Positions 6,669 to 13,769 are shown, numbered from the stretch's first letter. The stretch: 18,211 bases of DNA from Desulfovibrionaceae bacterium (GCA_030539415.1 JAUNSE010000004.1:5083-23293); one strand, 5' to 3'. The notes: generated by a model from the letters alone, not told the origin. Translations and numbers: made by a program.

Positions 6669-7583
6669 ATGAAAATTACCGTCTTCGGCGGCTCCGGATT
6701 CCTCGGCTCGCATATCTGCGACAAGCTTTCCGATGCCGGCCATGAAGTGACCATTGTCGATCTCAATCCCTCCCCGTGGCTCAAACCCTCGCAGAAAATG
6801 CTTGTCGGCAGCATCCTTGACGAGGAAACCGTTGACAGGGCCGTGGATGGCGCGGATTTCGTCTGCAACTATGCCGGCATCGCGGATATCGGCGAGGCCA
6901 ACAACAGGCCGGTTGACACGGCCCGCCTCAACGTGGTCGGCAATGTCATGGCTCTCGAGGCCTGCCGCCGCCACAAGGTGAAGCGCTATGTCTTCGCCAG
7001 CTCGCTCTATGTCTACGGACGCTCCGGCGGCTTCTACCGCTGCAGCAAGCAGGCCTGCGAAATCTACATCGAGAACTATCAGGCCATGCACGGCCTGGAG
7101 TACACCATCCTGCGCTACGGCTCCCTCTACGGCCCCCGCGCCGACAACCGCAACGCCATACACCGCTTCGTGCACGAGGCCATGACCACCGGCGCCATCA
7201 CCTACTACGGCGCCCCCACGGCCCTGCGCGAGTACGTGCATGTGGACGACGCGGCCCAGGCCACACTGGAGGTGCTTGATCCGGCCTTTGCCAACCAGAA
7301 CATCATCGTCACCGGCAACCAGCCCATGCGCGTCGGCGATCTGTTCAAGATGATTGGCGAGATACTGGGCAAGGACATCGAGATCCGCTACCAGAACGAT
7401 CCCAACAGCGGCCACTATCAGATCACGCCCTACGCCTTCATGCCCAAGGTCGGCCGCAAGCTCGTGCCGCCGCTGACCGTGGATCTGGGCCAGGGCATCC
7501 TGCGCGTCATGGAGGACGAGCACAGGGCCGAGCATCCCGAGCTGACCAGCGAGGGCGGCTACCTTGTGCCCACGGACGACTAG
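6669..7583 (+). CDS. NAD-dependent epimerase/dehydratase (extended SDR family)
   Basis: Extended short-chain dehydrogenase/reductase enzymes oxidise, epimerise or dehydrate sugars, usually bound to a nucleotide. The 304-residue product begins with the Rossmann glycine motif GGSGFLG (residues 7-13), with acidic Asp31 at the end of the second strand, favouring NAD over NADP. Catalytic residues fit Ser111/Ser112, Tyr123 and Lys127 (FASSLYVYG...FYRCSK). Family blocks LRYGSLYGPR and REYVHVDDAA follow. The ATG at 6669 is preferred over an in-frame GTG at 6660 because a GGGAG sits eight bases before the ATG and the protein then begins directly with the first strand. It follows the aldolase gene by 16 bases. 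It could modify the aldolase product, its aldehyde precursor or a nucleotide-linked form; the sequence does not decide. Confidence 0.9.
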   Translation: MKITVFGGSGFLGSHICDKLSDAGHEVTIVDLNPSPWLKPSQKMLVGSILDEETVDRAVDGADFVCNYAGIADIGEANNRPVDTARLNVVGNVMALEACRRHKVKRYVFASSLYVYGRSGGFYRCSKQACEIYIENYQAMHGLEYTILRYGSLYGPRADNRNAIHRFVHEAMTTGAITYYGAPTALREYVHVDDAAQATLEVLDPAFANQNIIVTGNQPMRVGDLFKMIGEILGKDIEIRYQNDPNSGHYQITPYAFMPKVGRKLVPPLTVDLGQGILRVMEDEHRAEHPELTSEGGYLVPTDD

Positions 7584-7634
7584 TCCGCTCCATCCGGAGC
7601 CGGAAGGCTCGCGCATTCCGAACAACGTTCCGCA

Positions 7635-7653
7635 CCGGCCCGGCCAGGGCCGG
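7635..7653 (+). other. Hairpin in the gap before the cytidylyltransferase gene
   Basis: CCGGCCC and GGGCCGG form a perfect seven-base stem around GGCCA. The 97-base gap also holds smaller pairings (GAGCC/GGCTC near 7598-7611 and GAAC/GTTC near 7620-7630). There is no T-tract, and the GGAG ribosome binding site follows at about 7669. It may be a processing site or partial attenuator inside the operon. Confidence 0.4.
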
Positions 7654-7680
7654 CACAGTTTCAGACACGGAGAATCAGAC

Positions 7681-8451
7681 ATGAACATAGTTGCCATCAT
7701 TCCCGCCCGCATGGGCTCCAGCCGCTATCCCGGCAAGCCCCTGGCCCTCATCCACGGCACGCCCATGGTGGGCCATGTGACCTTCCGCACGGCCATGAGC
7801 TCCATCCTCACGGACACCTATGTGGCCACCTGCGACGACATCATCGCCGACTACTGCAAGAAGGCCGGCCTCAAATGCGTCATGACCTCGGACACGCACA
7901 CCAGGTGCTCCACCAGGACGGCCGAGGCCCTGCTGAAGATCGAGGAGATGACCGGCAAGCGCGTGGACATCGTGGTCATGGTGCAGGGCGACGAGCCCAT
8001 GGTGCAGCCGCAGATGATTGATGACGCCGTCAGGCCCATGCTGGAGGACCCCAGCATCAACGTGGTGAACCTGATGGCCGAAATGGCCACCGTGGAGGAA
8101 TTCGAGGACCCCAACGAAGTCAAGGTTGTCGTGAACCGCAACAACGACGCCCTGTACTTCTCCCGCGAGCCCATTCCCTCCCGCAGGAAGGGTGTCACCA
8201 CCGTGCCCATGCGCAAGCAGGTCTGCATCATCCCCTTCCGCAGGGACTACCTCATCGAGTTCAACGCCATGGAGGAAAGCCCGCTCGAAATCATCGAGTC
8301 CGTCGACATGATGCGCATCCTCGAGCACGGCGGCACCGTGCGCATGGTGCCCACCGAGTACAAGACCTGGAGCGTCGACACGCCCGAGGATCTCGCCAGA
8401 GTTGAAAAGCTCATGACCGGCGACACCCTGATGGCCAGGTACGCCCGCTGA
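7681..8451 (+). CDS. KdsB-like CMP-sugar synthetase (cytidylyltransferase), variant substrate motif
   Basis: KdsB enzymes couple CTP with a ulosonic acid to give the CMP-sugar and pyrophosphate. The 256-residue product has the nucleotide-binding start IIPARMGSSRYPGKP (residues 6-20), the metal motif VQGDEPM (Asp104), ALYFSREPIPSRR and the C-terminal SVDTPEDLARV metal motif. The segment that in KDO synthetases reads HxSGT(D/E)R is here HTRCSTR (73-79), and the usual LGIYGYR segment is CIIPFRR. These changes sit where the sugar is recognised, so I do not assign the name kdsB. GGAG lies about eight bases before the ATG. The stop codon overlaps the next ATG (TGATG), implying translational coupling with the acyltransferase. 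CMP-activation is well supported; the sugar, probably a KDO relative, is inferred. Confidence 0.9.
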   Translation: MNIVAIIPARMGSSRYPGKPLALIHGTPMVGHVTFRTAMSSILTDTYVATCDDIIADYCKKAGLKCVMTSDTHTRCSTRTAEALLKIEEMTGKRVDIVVMVQGDEPMVQPQMIDDAVRPMLEDPSINVVNLMAEMATVEEFEDPNEVKVVVNRNNDALYFSREPIPSRRKGVTTVPMRKQVCIIPFRRDYLIEFNAMEESPLEIIESVDMMRILEHGGTVRMVPTEYKTWSVDTPEDLARVEKLMTGDTLMARYAR

Positions 8452-9062
8452 TGGGTTTCGGAGAAAGACTGACCGCCGGCCTGCGCGAGCTGTGGATCTG
8501 CCTGCTCGGCTGGATCCCGACGCAGGCCGGCACCGCCCTGCGCTGGCTTGGCTGGAAATGCCTGTTCGGCTCCTGCGGCCGTGTCCGCTTCGGCACCGGC
8601 GTGGACCTGGCCGGCATGCGCAACATGCGTCTGGCCGACGGCGTGCGCGTGGGCCGGCACTGCATCCTGACGGCCCAGAACGGCGAGCTGGTGCTTGGCG
8701 AAAGAACGGCTCTCTCGCCCAACGTGAATGTGGGCGCGGACGACGGCAGCATAGTCATCGGCCCGCGGACGGCCGTCGGCATGGGCACGGTGCTGCGCTG
8801 CTCCAATCACCGCATCGACCGCCTGGACATTCCCATGATGGATCAGGGCCACACCCCGGGCAGGATTGTCATCGGCGAGGATGTCTGGATCGGCGCCAAC
8901 TGCGTGATTACGCCCGATGTGACCATCGGCCGGGGTGCCGTGGTCGGCGCCGGAGCCGTTGTGACACGCGATGTGGAGCCCTACGCCATTGTGGCCGGCG
9001 TTCCGGCCAGGGTGATAGGCCGTCGGGACGGACAGCCTGCGGCCGCCGAAGGCCGGGCGTAA
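8451..9062 (+). CDS. Left-handed beta-helix (hexapeptide repeat) acyltransferase
   Basis: The 203-residue product belongs to the maltose/galactoside acetyltransferase-like group that moves an acetyl or other acyl group from CoA to a sugar hydroxyl or amine. Hexapeptide repeats of the [LIV]-G-x4 type run from about residue 48 to 188 (for example IVIGEDVWIGANCVITPDVTIGRGAVVGAGAVVTRDV). His120 in the RCSNHRID segment fits the catalytic histidine loop. The C-terminus VAGVPARVIGRR is typical of the family. The first 45 residues are Trp/Leu-rich, like the amphipathic or membrane-associated N-terminus of polysaccharide acetyltransferases. The start overlaps the stop of the cytidylyltransferase gene by one base, so the two are translated together. 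It may acylate the ulosonic acid or a glycan containing it; the acceptor is not deducible. Confidence 0.9.
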   Translation: MGFGERLTAGLRELWICLLGWIPTQAGTALRWLGWKCLFGSCGRVRFGTGVDLAGMRNMRLADGVRVGRHCILTAQNGELVLGERTALSPNVNVGADDGSIVIGPRTAVGMGTVLRCSNHRIDRLDIPMMDQGHTPGRIVIGEDVWIGANCVITPDVTIGRGAVVGAGAVVTRDVEPYAIVAGVPARVIGRRDGQPAAAEGRA

Positions 9063-9069
9063 GAAGGAC

Positions 9070-9092
9070 CGGCCCCGGCAGCACCGGGGCCG
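9070..9092 (+). other. GC hairpin between the acyltransferase and HAD genes
   Basis: CGGCCCCGG (9070-9078) and CCGGGGCCG (9084-9092) pair perfectly around CAGCA. The hairpin begins eight bases after the upstream stop and lies within 16 bases of the next start codon, so it may limit ribosome access to the HAD gene or shield the upstream message. No T-tract follows. Confidence 0.5.
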
Positions 9093-9107
9093 CGGATGAG
9101 ATTGACC

Positions 9108-9746
9108 ATGTCTTTGAAATGCCTTGTTTTTGACTGCGACGGTGTCATTCTGGACAGCGTCCCCACCAAGACGCGGGCCTTTGCCAGGCTGGCCGAGCCC
9201 TTCGGCGAGGAAGCCAGGGACCGCTTTGTCATGTTTCACAGAACCCATGGCGGAGTCAGCCGCTACCGCAAGTTCGCCTGGTTTTTCCAGGAGGTGCTGG
9301 GCAGGGAGATTACCGAGGAGGAGTCTCAGGAATGGGGCCGCCGCTTCTCGGAATACTCTCTGGACGAGATCAAGCGCGCTCCGCTGATTGAGGGCGTGCA
9401 GGGCGTGCTTGACCGCTGGAAGGGCGTTCTCCCCATGTGCGTCTGCTCCGGCACGCCGACCGAAGAGCTTGTGCAGGTGCTGACCCTGCGCGGCCTCAAC
9501 ACCTATATTGATCTCATTCTCGGCTCTCCGCCGGCCAAGGCCGAGGTGCTCGCCGGCATTGTGCGCCGTCTCGGGCAGGATCCCGCAGACGTGCTCATGG
9601 TGGGCGACGCCAGCACGGACAGGGATGCGGCCGAAAAGGTGGGCACGCTGTTCTACGGCTGCGGGCCCGAACTGCGCAACGACGGTCTCTTCCCCTGGGG
9701 AGAGACGCTTGTCGGGCTGAACGACTGGATTGCGGCCAATGTCTGA
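9108..9746 (+). CDS. HAD-superfamily phosphatase-like hydrolase
   Basis: HAD enzymes use an aspartyl-phosphate intermediate, mostly to dephosphorylate small metabolites in the cytoplasm. The 212-residue product has motif I VFDCDGVILDS near its start, motif II VCSGTP, and motif III/IV LMVGDASTDRDAA with its acidic pair. A cap domain containing HRTHGGVSRYRKFAWF lies between, as in phosphoglycolate phosphatase-like members. I chose the ATG at 9108 because the protein then opens directly with the first strand (MSLKCLVFDCDG); an in-frame ATG at 9096 adds four residues and has a GGGG element inside the preceding hairpin. In a KDO-type route the phosphatase removes a phosphate before CMP activation, and this gene could play that part for the neighbouring cluster. 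Its 3' end overlaps the next gene by eight bases. Confidence 0.88.
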   Translation: MSLKCLVFDCDGVILDSVPTKTRAFARLAEPFGEEARDRFVMFHRTHGGVSRYRKFAWFFQEVLGREITEEESQEWGRRFSEYSLDEIKRAPLIEGVQGVLDRWKGVLPMCVCSGTPTEELVQVLTLRGLNTYIDLILGSPPAKAEVLAGIVRRLGQDPADVLMVGDASTDRDAAEKVGTLFYGCGPELRNDGLFPWGETLVGLNDWIAANV

Positions 9747-10812
9747 TTCCGCCCGCGCCAGAGGCGCGCGCCGTGCGCTCGGCGTCCTGCTCGTGCTGCT
9801 CGCCCTGGGATTGAGCACTCTCGGCGGCTGCAGGGAGGGGGAGAAGCCGGCGGCGGACAGACAGGAATCCGCGACTCAGGCCGAGCGGCAGAGCGAAGCC
9901 GCTCCCGCGCCCGAAGCCGAAAGGCGGGACGGGGGTGAAGAGGCCGCGCAGGCGGCCTCTTCCGGACGCAGGGTGTACGCCCTGAGCGAGCCCGGCGAGC
10001 CGGCCTCGCCCGAAGAGCGGGCGAGAGCGCTGAGGATTGTGGACTACGCCAACAGGGTCGACCGCACCTTCAATGACGCCTGCGGTCAGGAGCCGGCCCA
10101 GATCATGGCCGGCGTCCTCCTGTACAAGCAGGAGTACGACGCCTTCCTGCTGGCCGCGAAGCCCTCTCCGGCCAACTGCCTGCGCAGAGCGCTCGGCGTG
10201 CCGAAGAATCTCTTCACCGAGCAGGACGGGAAGTCCATGAACGACAGTCTGTCCGAAATGGACGCCCAGCGAACGGCCATGCGCAAGACCTACGAGCAGC
10301 TTTGCGACTATGTGGCCGACCTCGAAATCCGCGACGACGGCGTGCGCGGGGCGAAGCTCAGCCGCGAGATAGGCGAGCATCTGGTCAGATACGCCAGAGC
10401 GTCCTCCGCCTACCGCGCGGTGCTGGACCGGGAGGCGACGGCAGCCCAGGACGCGCTGCTCAGGGATCATCCCCTGCGCGACCATGTGGCCCTGGCCATG
10501 CAGATAACCTCGATCGTCCAGCAGCAGGCCGGCACCATCTCTCTGGCCGATCCCGATCCGGGTTCGCTGGAGGCGCCGCTGAACGAACTCGAGGACAAAA
10601 TCCGCACGGCCGGACGTCTGCCGTTCCCCATCGCCGGCGAGCCGGAGATGCGCTACAGGCACTTCCTGCGCGAGGCGGAAAGACTGGCCGCGGTGCTCAG
10701 GGCCGGCCAGCTGGAATCCTTCCACAGCAAGGTGCGCCAGGATCTCAATGAGGCCTGGCAGGCCTGCCGCCGCCAGTACAATCTCTTTGTGGACGCGGTG
10801 AACGCCCTCTAG
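9739..10812 (+). CDS. Lipoprotein, possibly DUF3829 (YiiG-like)
   Basis: A 357-residue predicted lipoprotein. A basic N-terminus is followed by a hydrophobic stretch (residues 13-28) and lipobox LGGC with Cys31 as the acylation site; residue +2 is Arg, not Asp. Residues 32-70 are a Glu/Ala/Arg-rich linker, and the rest is mostly helical and charged, with Tyr/Asp-rich blocks RIVDYANRVDRTF and NEAWQACRRQYNLFVDAVN near the two ends. This layout resembles DUF3829 proteins, but the match is from memory of pattern only. The ATG at 9739 is chosen over an upstream TTG at 9730. The start overlaps the HAD stop, so it is co-translated with the sugar cluster although its role there is unknown. A strong terminator follows about 60 bases after the stop. 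Confidence 0.8.
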   Translation: MSDSARARGARRALGVLLVLLALGLSTLGGCREGEKPAADRQESATQAERQSEAAPAPEAERRDGGEEAAQAASSGRRVYALSEPGEPASPEERARALRIVDYANRVDRTFNDACGQEPAQIMAGVLLYKQEYDAFLLAAKPSPANCLRRALGVPKNLFTEQDGKSMNDSLSEMDAQRTAMRKTYEQLCDYVADLEIRDDGVRGAKLSREIGEHLVRYARASSAYRAVLDREATAAQDALLRDHPLRDHVALAMQITSIVQQQAGTISLADPDPGSLEAPLNELEDKIRTAGRLPFPIAGEPEMRYRHFLREAERLAAVLRAGQLESFHSKVRQDLNEAWQACRRQYNLFVDAVNAL

Positions 10813-10870
10813 CGGAACGCCGGCATTCCGGGCGGCAGCCAGCCCGCGCGCATGGCGAAAGAAAACCGAA

Positions 10871-10894
10871 AAGCGGACCCGGAAGGGTCCGCTT
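10871..10894. terminator. Bidirectional intrinsic terminator between convergent genes
   Basis: AAGCGGACCC and GGGTCCGCTT form a perfect ten-base stem with a GGAA loop. TTTTTC follows on the plus strand, and TTTTCGGTTTTC follows on the minus strand. It lies between the convergent lipoprotein gene (stop at 10812) and DUF169 gene (stop at 10916) and fits termination of both transcripts. Confidence 0.9.
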
Positions 10895-10915
10895 TTTCGC
10901 TGAAGGCAGTCCGCG

Positions 10916-11746
10916 CTAGTCCGCGCGCGGTTTTTTGAACAGTATCAGCGGGCAGTTCTTGCAGATGTCTCCTCCCGGGAAAAAGTCGCCCGGCCGGGTG
11001 ATGGCGGCCGAGCCGCATCTGCCGACGCGCTCGAGCATCCGCCGCACCAGCGGCTGCAGATGCCCGCCGGGGATGAAGACATTTGTCTCGCCGCGCTCCA
11101 TCTTGCCGGCATTGTAGGAGCCGGAGCAGGGGGTGGAGAAGTTGAAGGTCCCGCTCTGCCAGCACCAGACCGAGCCGCCGCAGGACGACGAGCTCATGAG
11201 CAGCTGCGTGGGCAGGGGATGGACATCCATGGCGGCCATGTAGTCCACGGCCAGATGATAGGCCTGCATGGCGTCGCAGAGGACGCGCACCACATGCGGC
11301 GGCCGCCTGCAGGCGCCCAGCGGCGCCACGGCAACGGCTTTGAGCGCGCCCATGGGCATGCGCGGCTTGCTCTCCAGAAAGCGGCGGGCCTGCTCCTCGT
11401 CGCGGCAGTACTTGAGCTGGGACCTGACCTCGCCGTCGTCAATTTCGCGCCAGCCGAAGCTGCACTGCGCGTTGGTGCAGAACAGTCTGTCCGCGGTGCC
11501 GAGAACGGTCCTGCCCTGCATGCGCGCGCCGAGCTCCCACTGGCAGTAGGTCAGCGGCTTAGCCGGCACCTCGCACACGCATTCCGCCCTGAAGGCCGCC
11601 ACCTCCTCGTCGCTGAACAGAAAGGTGACGCCCAGGGGATGATGGTAGAGCCGCAGATTGTCCATCAGCAGCCTTTCCATGCAGGCCCATGTCAGGTCGC
11701 TGTCCGCGGGGCACTCCATGCCCGCGCCGGAGCTTGTCGATTCCAT
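10916..11746 (-). CDS. DUF169-family protein
   Basis: DUF169 proteins are cysteine-containing cytosolic proteins of unknown function, common in anaerobic bacteria and archaea. The 276-residue product has the family's N-terminal region with VTFLFSDEEV (about residues 39-48), a middle region GALKAVAVAPLGAC, the conserved Cys-rich stretch SSSSCGGSVWCWQSGTFNFSTPCSGSYNAGKM, and a C-terminal CKNCP close to the end. The cysteines suggest a metal or Fe-S site, but I cannot assign one. An AGGAG lies eight bases before the ATG, and the gene follows the YkgJ gene by 18 bases as last member of a four-gene minus-strand operon. A terminator follows about 20 bases beyond the stop. Confidence 0.85.
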   Translation of the reverse strand: MESTSSGAGMECPADSDLTWACMERLLMDNLRLYHHPLGVTFLFSDEEVAAFRAECVCEVPAKPLTYCQWELGARMQGRTVLGTADRLFCTNAQCSFGWREIDDGEVRSQLKYCRDEEQARRFLESKPRMPMGALKAVAVAPLGACRRPPHVVRVLCDAMQAYHLAVDYMAAMDVHPLPTQLLMSSSSCGGSVWCWQSGTFNFSTPCSGSYNAGKMERGETNVFIPGGHLQPLVRRMLERVGRCGSAAITRPGDFFPGGDICKNCPLILFKKPRAD

Positions 11747-11764
11747 CGGGGTGGCTCCTGCCGG

Positions 11765-12253
11765 CTAGTCGTCGAGAATGACGGCATGCCCCTCGCTTTC
11801 GCGGTTGTGCGCGAGAAGGCCGTGCTTGACGAGATACCTGCGGCCCTCCTCGGCAAAGGCCGCGTGCGTGCAGCCGGGCTCTATGCCGGGACAGTACTCC
11901 TTGGCCATGGCCAGGCTGTCCGGGTCCACGATATTGCCCCTGAAGAAGGGCCAGGCGCGGCAGACGTCGGGCTTGCCCTCGTGAACGATGCAGCCCCTGC
12001 CGTCGCGGAAGAAGATGCAGGCGCCATCGCTGCCCGTGCGTATCTGCAGCTTGCCGCCGCGGTATTCGCCGTAGGTCTCGATGAATTCCCGTTCGGACAG
12101 TCCCATGCAGCGGGTGATGCGGACAAGGTCCGTGGGGCTCACGACAATGCCGCCCTCGCCGCGGCAGCACTGGCCGCACATCCTGCAGGTGAAGACCGGC
12201 GAATCATCCACCGGCGCCTCGATCTTCGGCTCGAATCCGGAATTTCCGTCCAT
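11765..12253 (-). CDS. YkgJ-family cysteine cluster protein
   Basis: The 162-residue product carries the family's zinc- or iron-binding cysteine cluster: CRMCGQCC at residues 23-30, then CIFF..GCIVHEGKPDVCRAWPFF and a later KEYCPG. Such proteins are widespread and mostly uncharacterised; some sit beside flagellar or modification genes. The start is the ATG at 12253, two bases after the stop of the CoA-binding gene. No proper ribosome binding site precedes it, so translation is probably coupled to the upstream gene. The next gene, DUF169, is also cysteine-rich, which hints at a shared metal or redox theme, though this is only inference from proximity. Confidence 0.88.
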   Translation of the reverse strand: MDGNSGFEPKIEAPVDDSPVFTCRMCGQCCRGEGGIVVSPTDLVRITRCMGLSEREFIETYGEYRGGKLQIRTGSDGACIFFRDGRGCIVHEGKPDVCRAWPFFRGNIVDPDSLAMAKEYCPGIEPGCTHAAFAEEGRRYLVKHGLLAHNRESEGHAVILDD

Positions 12254-12255
12254 GG

Positions 12256-12705
12256 CTAGCCGGCCGCCTTTCCGACAGCGAGGCGCCTGTGCTCCACCAT
12301 GATGCAGCGATCCTCCACCACCAGCACGCCTTCGGGCTCGAGCAGACGGCGGGCCTCGGCGGAGAAGATGCCCTCCTGCATCCAGAAGCAGGCCGGACGG
12401 GTCTTCATGGCCAGCACCTCGCGGGCATGGTCAGCGCAGAACTGCGAGGCGCGGAAGAGCACCACGATATCGGCTGCCGGCACTTCGGTGACACTGGGCA
12501 CGGCCGGAATGTCCCACACGGTTCTGCGCTTGGGATGCACGGGGGTGAGTTCGTAGCCCGCCTCCGCCAGATAGCGGCCGACGCGGTCGACTGGCTGGCC
12601 GGGAACGTCCTTGGCGCCGATGATCGTGATGCGGCGAGCTCCGCCGAGAAGGGCGCGCAGCACGTCATCGGCGGGAGCGCAGTGTTTCGCTTCGGTATTC
12701 TCCAT
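12256..12705 (-). CDS. CoA-binding domain protein (YccU-like)
   Basis: A 149-residue single-domain protein of the CoA_binding (succinyl-CoA synthetase-like Rossmann) family. Visible family blocks are ITIIGAKDVPGQPVDRVGRYL, ELTPVHPKRRTVWDIPAVPSVTEVP, DIVVLFR, CFWMQEGI and the end block VVEDRCIMVEHRRL. The length is normal for YccU. Biochemical role in the cell is not established. The ATG at 12705 has AGGAG eight bases upstream and starts 16 bases after the methyltransferase stop; an open frame continues further upstream but only as an overlap with the methyltransferase gene. It is the second gene of the minus-strand operon. Confidence 0.88.
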   Translation of the reverse strand: MENTEAKHCAPADDVLRALLGGARRITIIGAKDVPGQPVDRVGRYLAEAGYELTPVHPKRRTVWDIPAVPSVTEVPAADIVVLFRASQFCADHAREVLAMKTRPACFWMQEGIFSAEARRLLEPEGVLVVEDRCIMVEHRRLAVGKAAG

Positions 12706-12721
12706 GGAAAGTCTCCTGCAG

Positions 12722-13678
12722 TCAGGCACGGGGGGAGGGGGCGGCTTCTTCGGCCGGCCTTTCGGCGCTGTCGGCGGAAGCCTCGGGAGCGTCCCCGCCG
12801 TCCGCTGCGCTGTCGGTTCCGGCGGAGGCCGCCTCTGCCGGGGCGGGCTGTGCCGGGACGCCGGCTTCCTGGACGGGGGCCGTTCCGGCGCTTTCGCCGG
12901 CTTCCGCCTCGTCGGCTGTGCCGCGTATCCAGTAGGTGTTGAAGCCGTCGTCCAGCCAGCCGTCCTGAACGCCTCTGAAGCCGCAGCTTCTGAAAAGGTC
13001 CAGGTACTCGCTGCGCGTTCTGCGCCAGCCCCAGAACTGCTGGCGGCGGATGCCGATATAGTGCAGCACGCCGCGCAGGCAGTTCTTGGCAAAATTGACA
13101 AAGCCGGCCACCGGGCCTTCCTCCTCCAGCAGGGAGGCGGAGAGGCAGATGATTTCGCCGCCGGGCCGGAGCATGTAGCGCAGCATTTCAAGCGTGTGCT
13201 CGAGCTGGGCCTGGGGAATGCCGTAGTCCACGGCGGACAGATAGATCATGTCGTAGGAGATGTCCGGCGAGAGACAGTCCGGCGGCTGGCCGATAAAGAT
13301 TCTGTCGGCGGGGATGAGGCGGCGCAGCCACTTCATGCAGACCGTGCTCGGCTCGTTGACATAAAGCTCCACGGCGCCGTGCATCTCGCGGATGAGCATG
13401 CGCTCCATGTAGCCCACGCCGCTGCCGATGGAGAGGACGCGCAGCGTGCCGTCCGGATCGGCCTTCTGTCTGGCTCTGAGCCTGTCTGCCAGCCATGCCG
13501 CGTCGGCGGCCTTGTTCTTCCTCCAGGTCTCGGGCAGGTCGTCCCAGGTCTGGTACCGGCGGAAAAGTTGCTCGTAAAACACCGAGTAGAACCTGGCGTC
13601 GGCAAGATGGAAAAAATGCGTGTGCGCAAAATCCGTGAATGGTATTCCCTGCCAGCTTTCCTGATAAAAACGCCGCAT
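12722..13678 (-). CDS. Class I SAM-dependent methyltransferase with Ala/Glu/Pro-rich tail
   Basis: The 318-residue product has SAM-binding motif I VLSIGSGVGYMERML at about residues 81-95, an acidic second-strand end (VELYVNEPS), a motif IV-like segment SYDMIYLSAVDYGIP and the post-motif MLRPGGEIICLSAS. The methyltransferase domain ends near residue 250 with DGFNTYWIRG. The last ~68 residues are low-complexity Ala, Glu, Pro, Ser and Asp, probably disordered. The ATG at 13678 is chosen because AGGAGG precedes it at four bases and the methyltransferase fold starts soon after; upstream in-frame codons overlap the promoter region. It heads the four-gene operon with CoA-binding, YkgJ and DUF169 genes. 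The substrate is unknown; the fold resembles small-molecule or polysaccharide methyltransferases. Confidence 0.88.
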   Translation of the reverse strand: MRRFYQESWQGIPFTDFAHTHFFHLADARFYSVFYEQLFRRYQTWDDLPETWRKNKAADAAWLADRLRARQKADPDGTLRVLSIGSGVGYMERMLIREMHGAVELYVNEPSTVCMKWLRRLIPADRIFIGQPPDCLSPDISYDMIYLSAVDYGIPQAQLEHTLEMLRYMLRPGGEIICLSASLLEEEGPVAGFVNFAKNCLRGVLHYIGIRRQQFWGWRRTRSEYLDLFRSCGFRGVQDGWLDDGFNTYWIRGTADEAEAGESAGTAPVQEAGVPAQPAPAEAASAGTDSAADGGDAPEASADSAERPAEEAAPSPRA

Positions 13679-13725
13679 GCTTCCTCCTGACGACTTCGGA
13701 GACGAGTCTGCGCTTGGGCCCGCCT

Positions 13726-13754
13726 CGTATAGCCCAGCTTGTGCTCCAGCGCAA
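13726..13754 (-). promoter_or_regulatory. Promoter candidate for the methyltransferase operon
   Basis: On the minus strand TTGCGC (13749-13754), a 17-base spacer and TATACG (13726-13731) fit a moderate sigma70-type promoter about 48 bases before the methyltransferase ATG. The 14-base palindrome at 13756-13769 lies directly upstream of the -35 box. Confidence 0.5.
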
Positions 13755-13755
13755 T

Positions 13756-13769
13756 GCACGGGCCCGTGC
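13756..13769. repeat. Perfect 14-base palindrome, candidate operator
   Basis: GCACGGGCCCGTGC is its own reverse complement. It sits next to the -35 box of the methyltransferase operon promoter candidate, a position used by many dimeric regulators. No regulator gene is adjacent, so its binding partner is unknown. Confidence 0.5.

Noticed and set aside
8247..9818. Long minus-strand open frame (523 codons) opposite the acyltransferase and HAD genes
   Set aside because: His/Gly/Ala-rich translation without domains, opposite two genes with intact motifs; high GC content creates such frames.
11060..12259. Plus-strand open frame of 399 codons opposite the DUF169 and YkgJ genes
   Set aside because: The minus-strand genes have family motifs and ribosome binding or coupling signals; the plus-strand translation is low-complexity.
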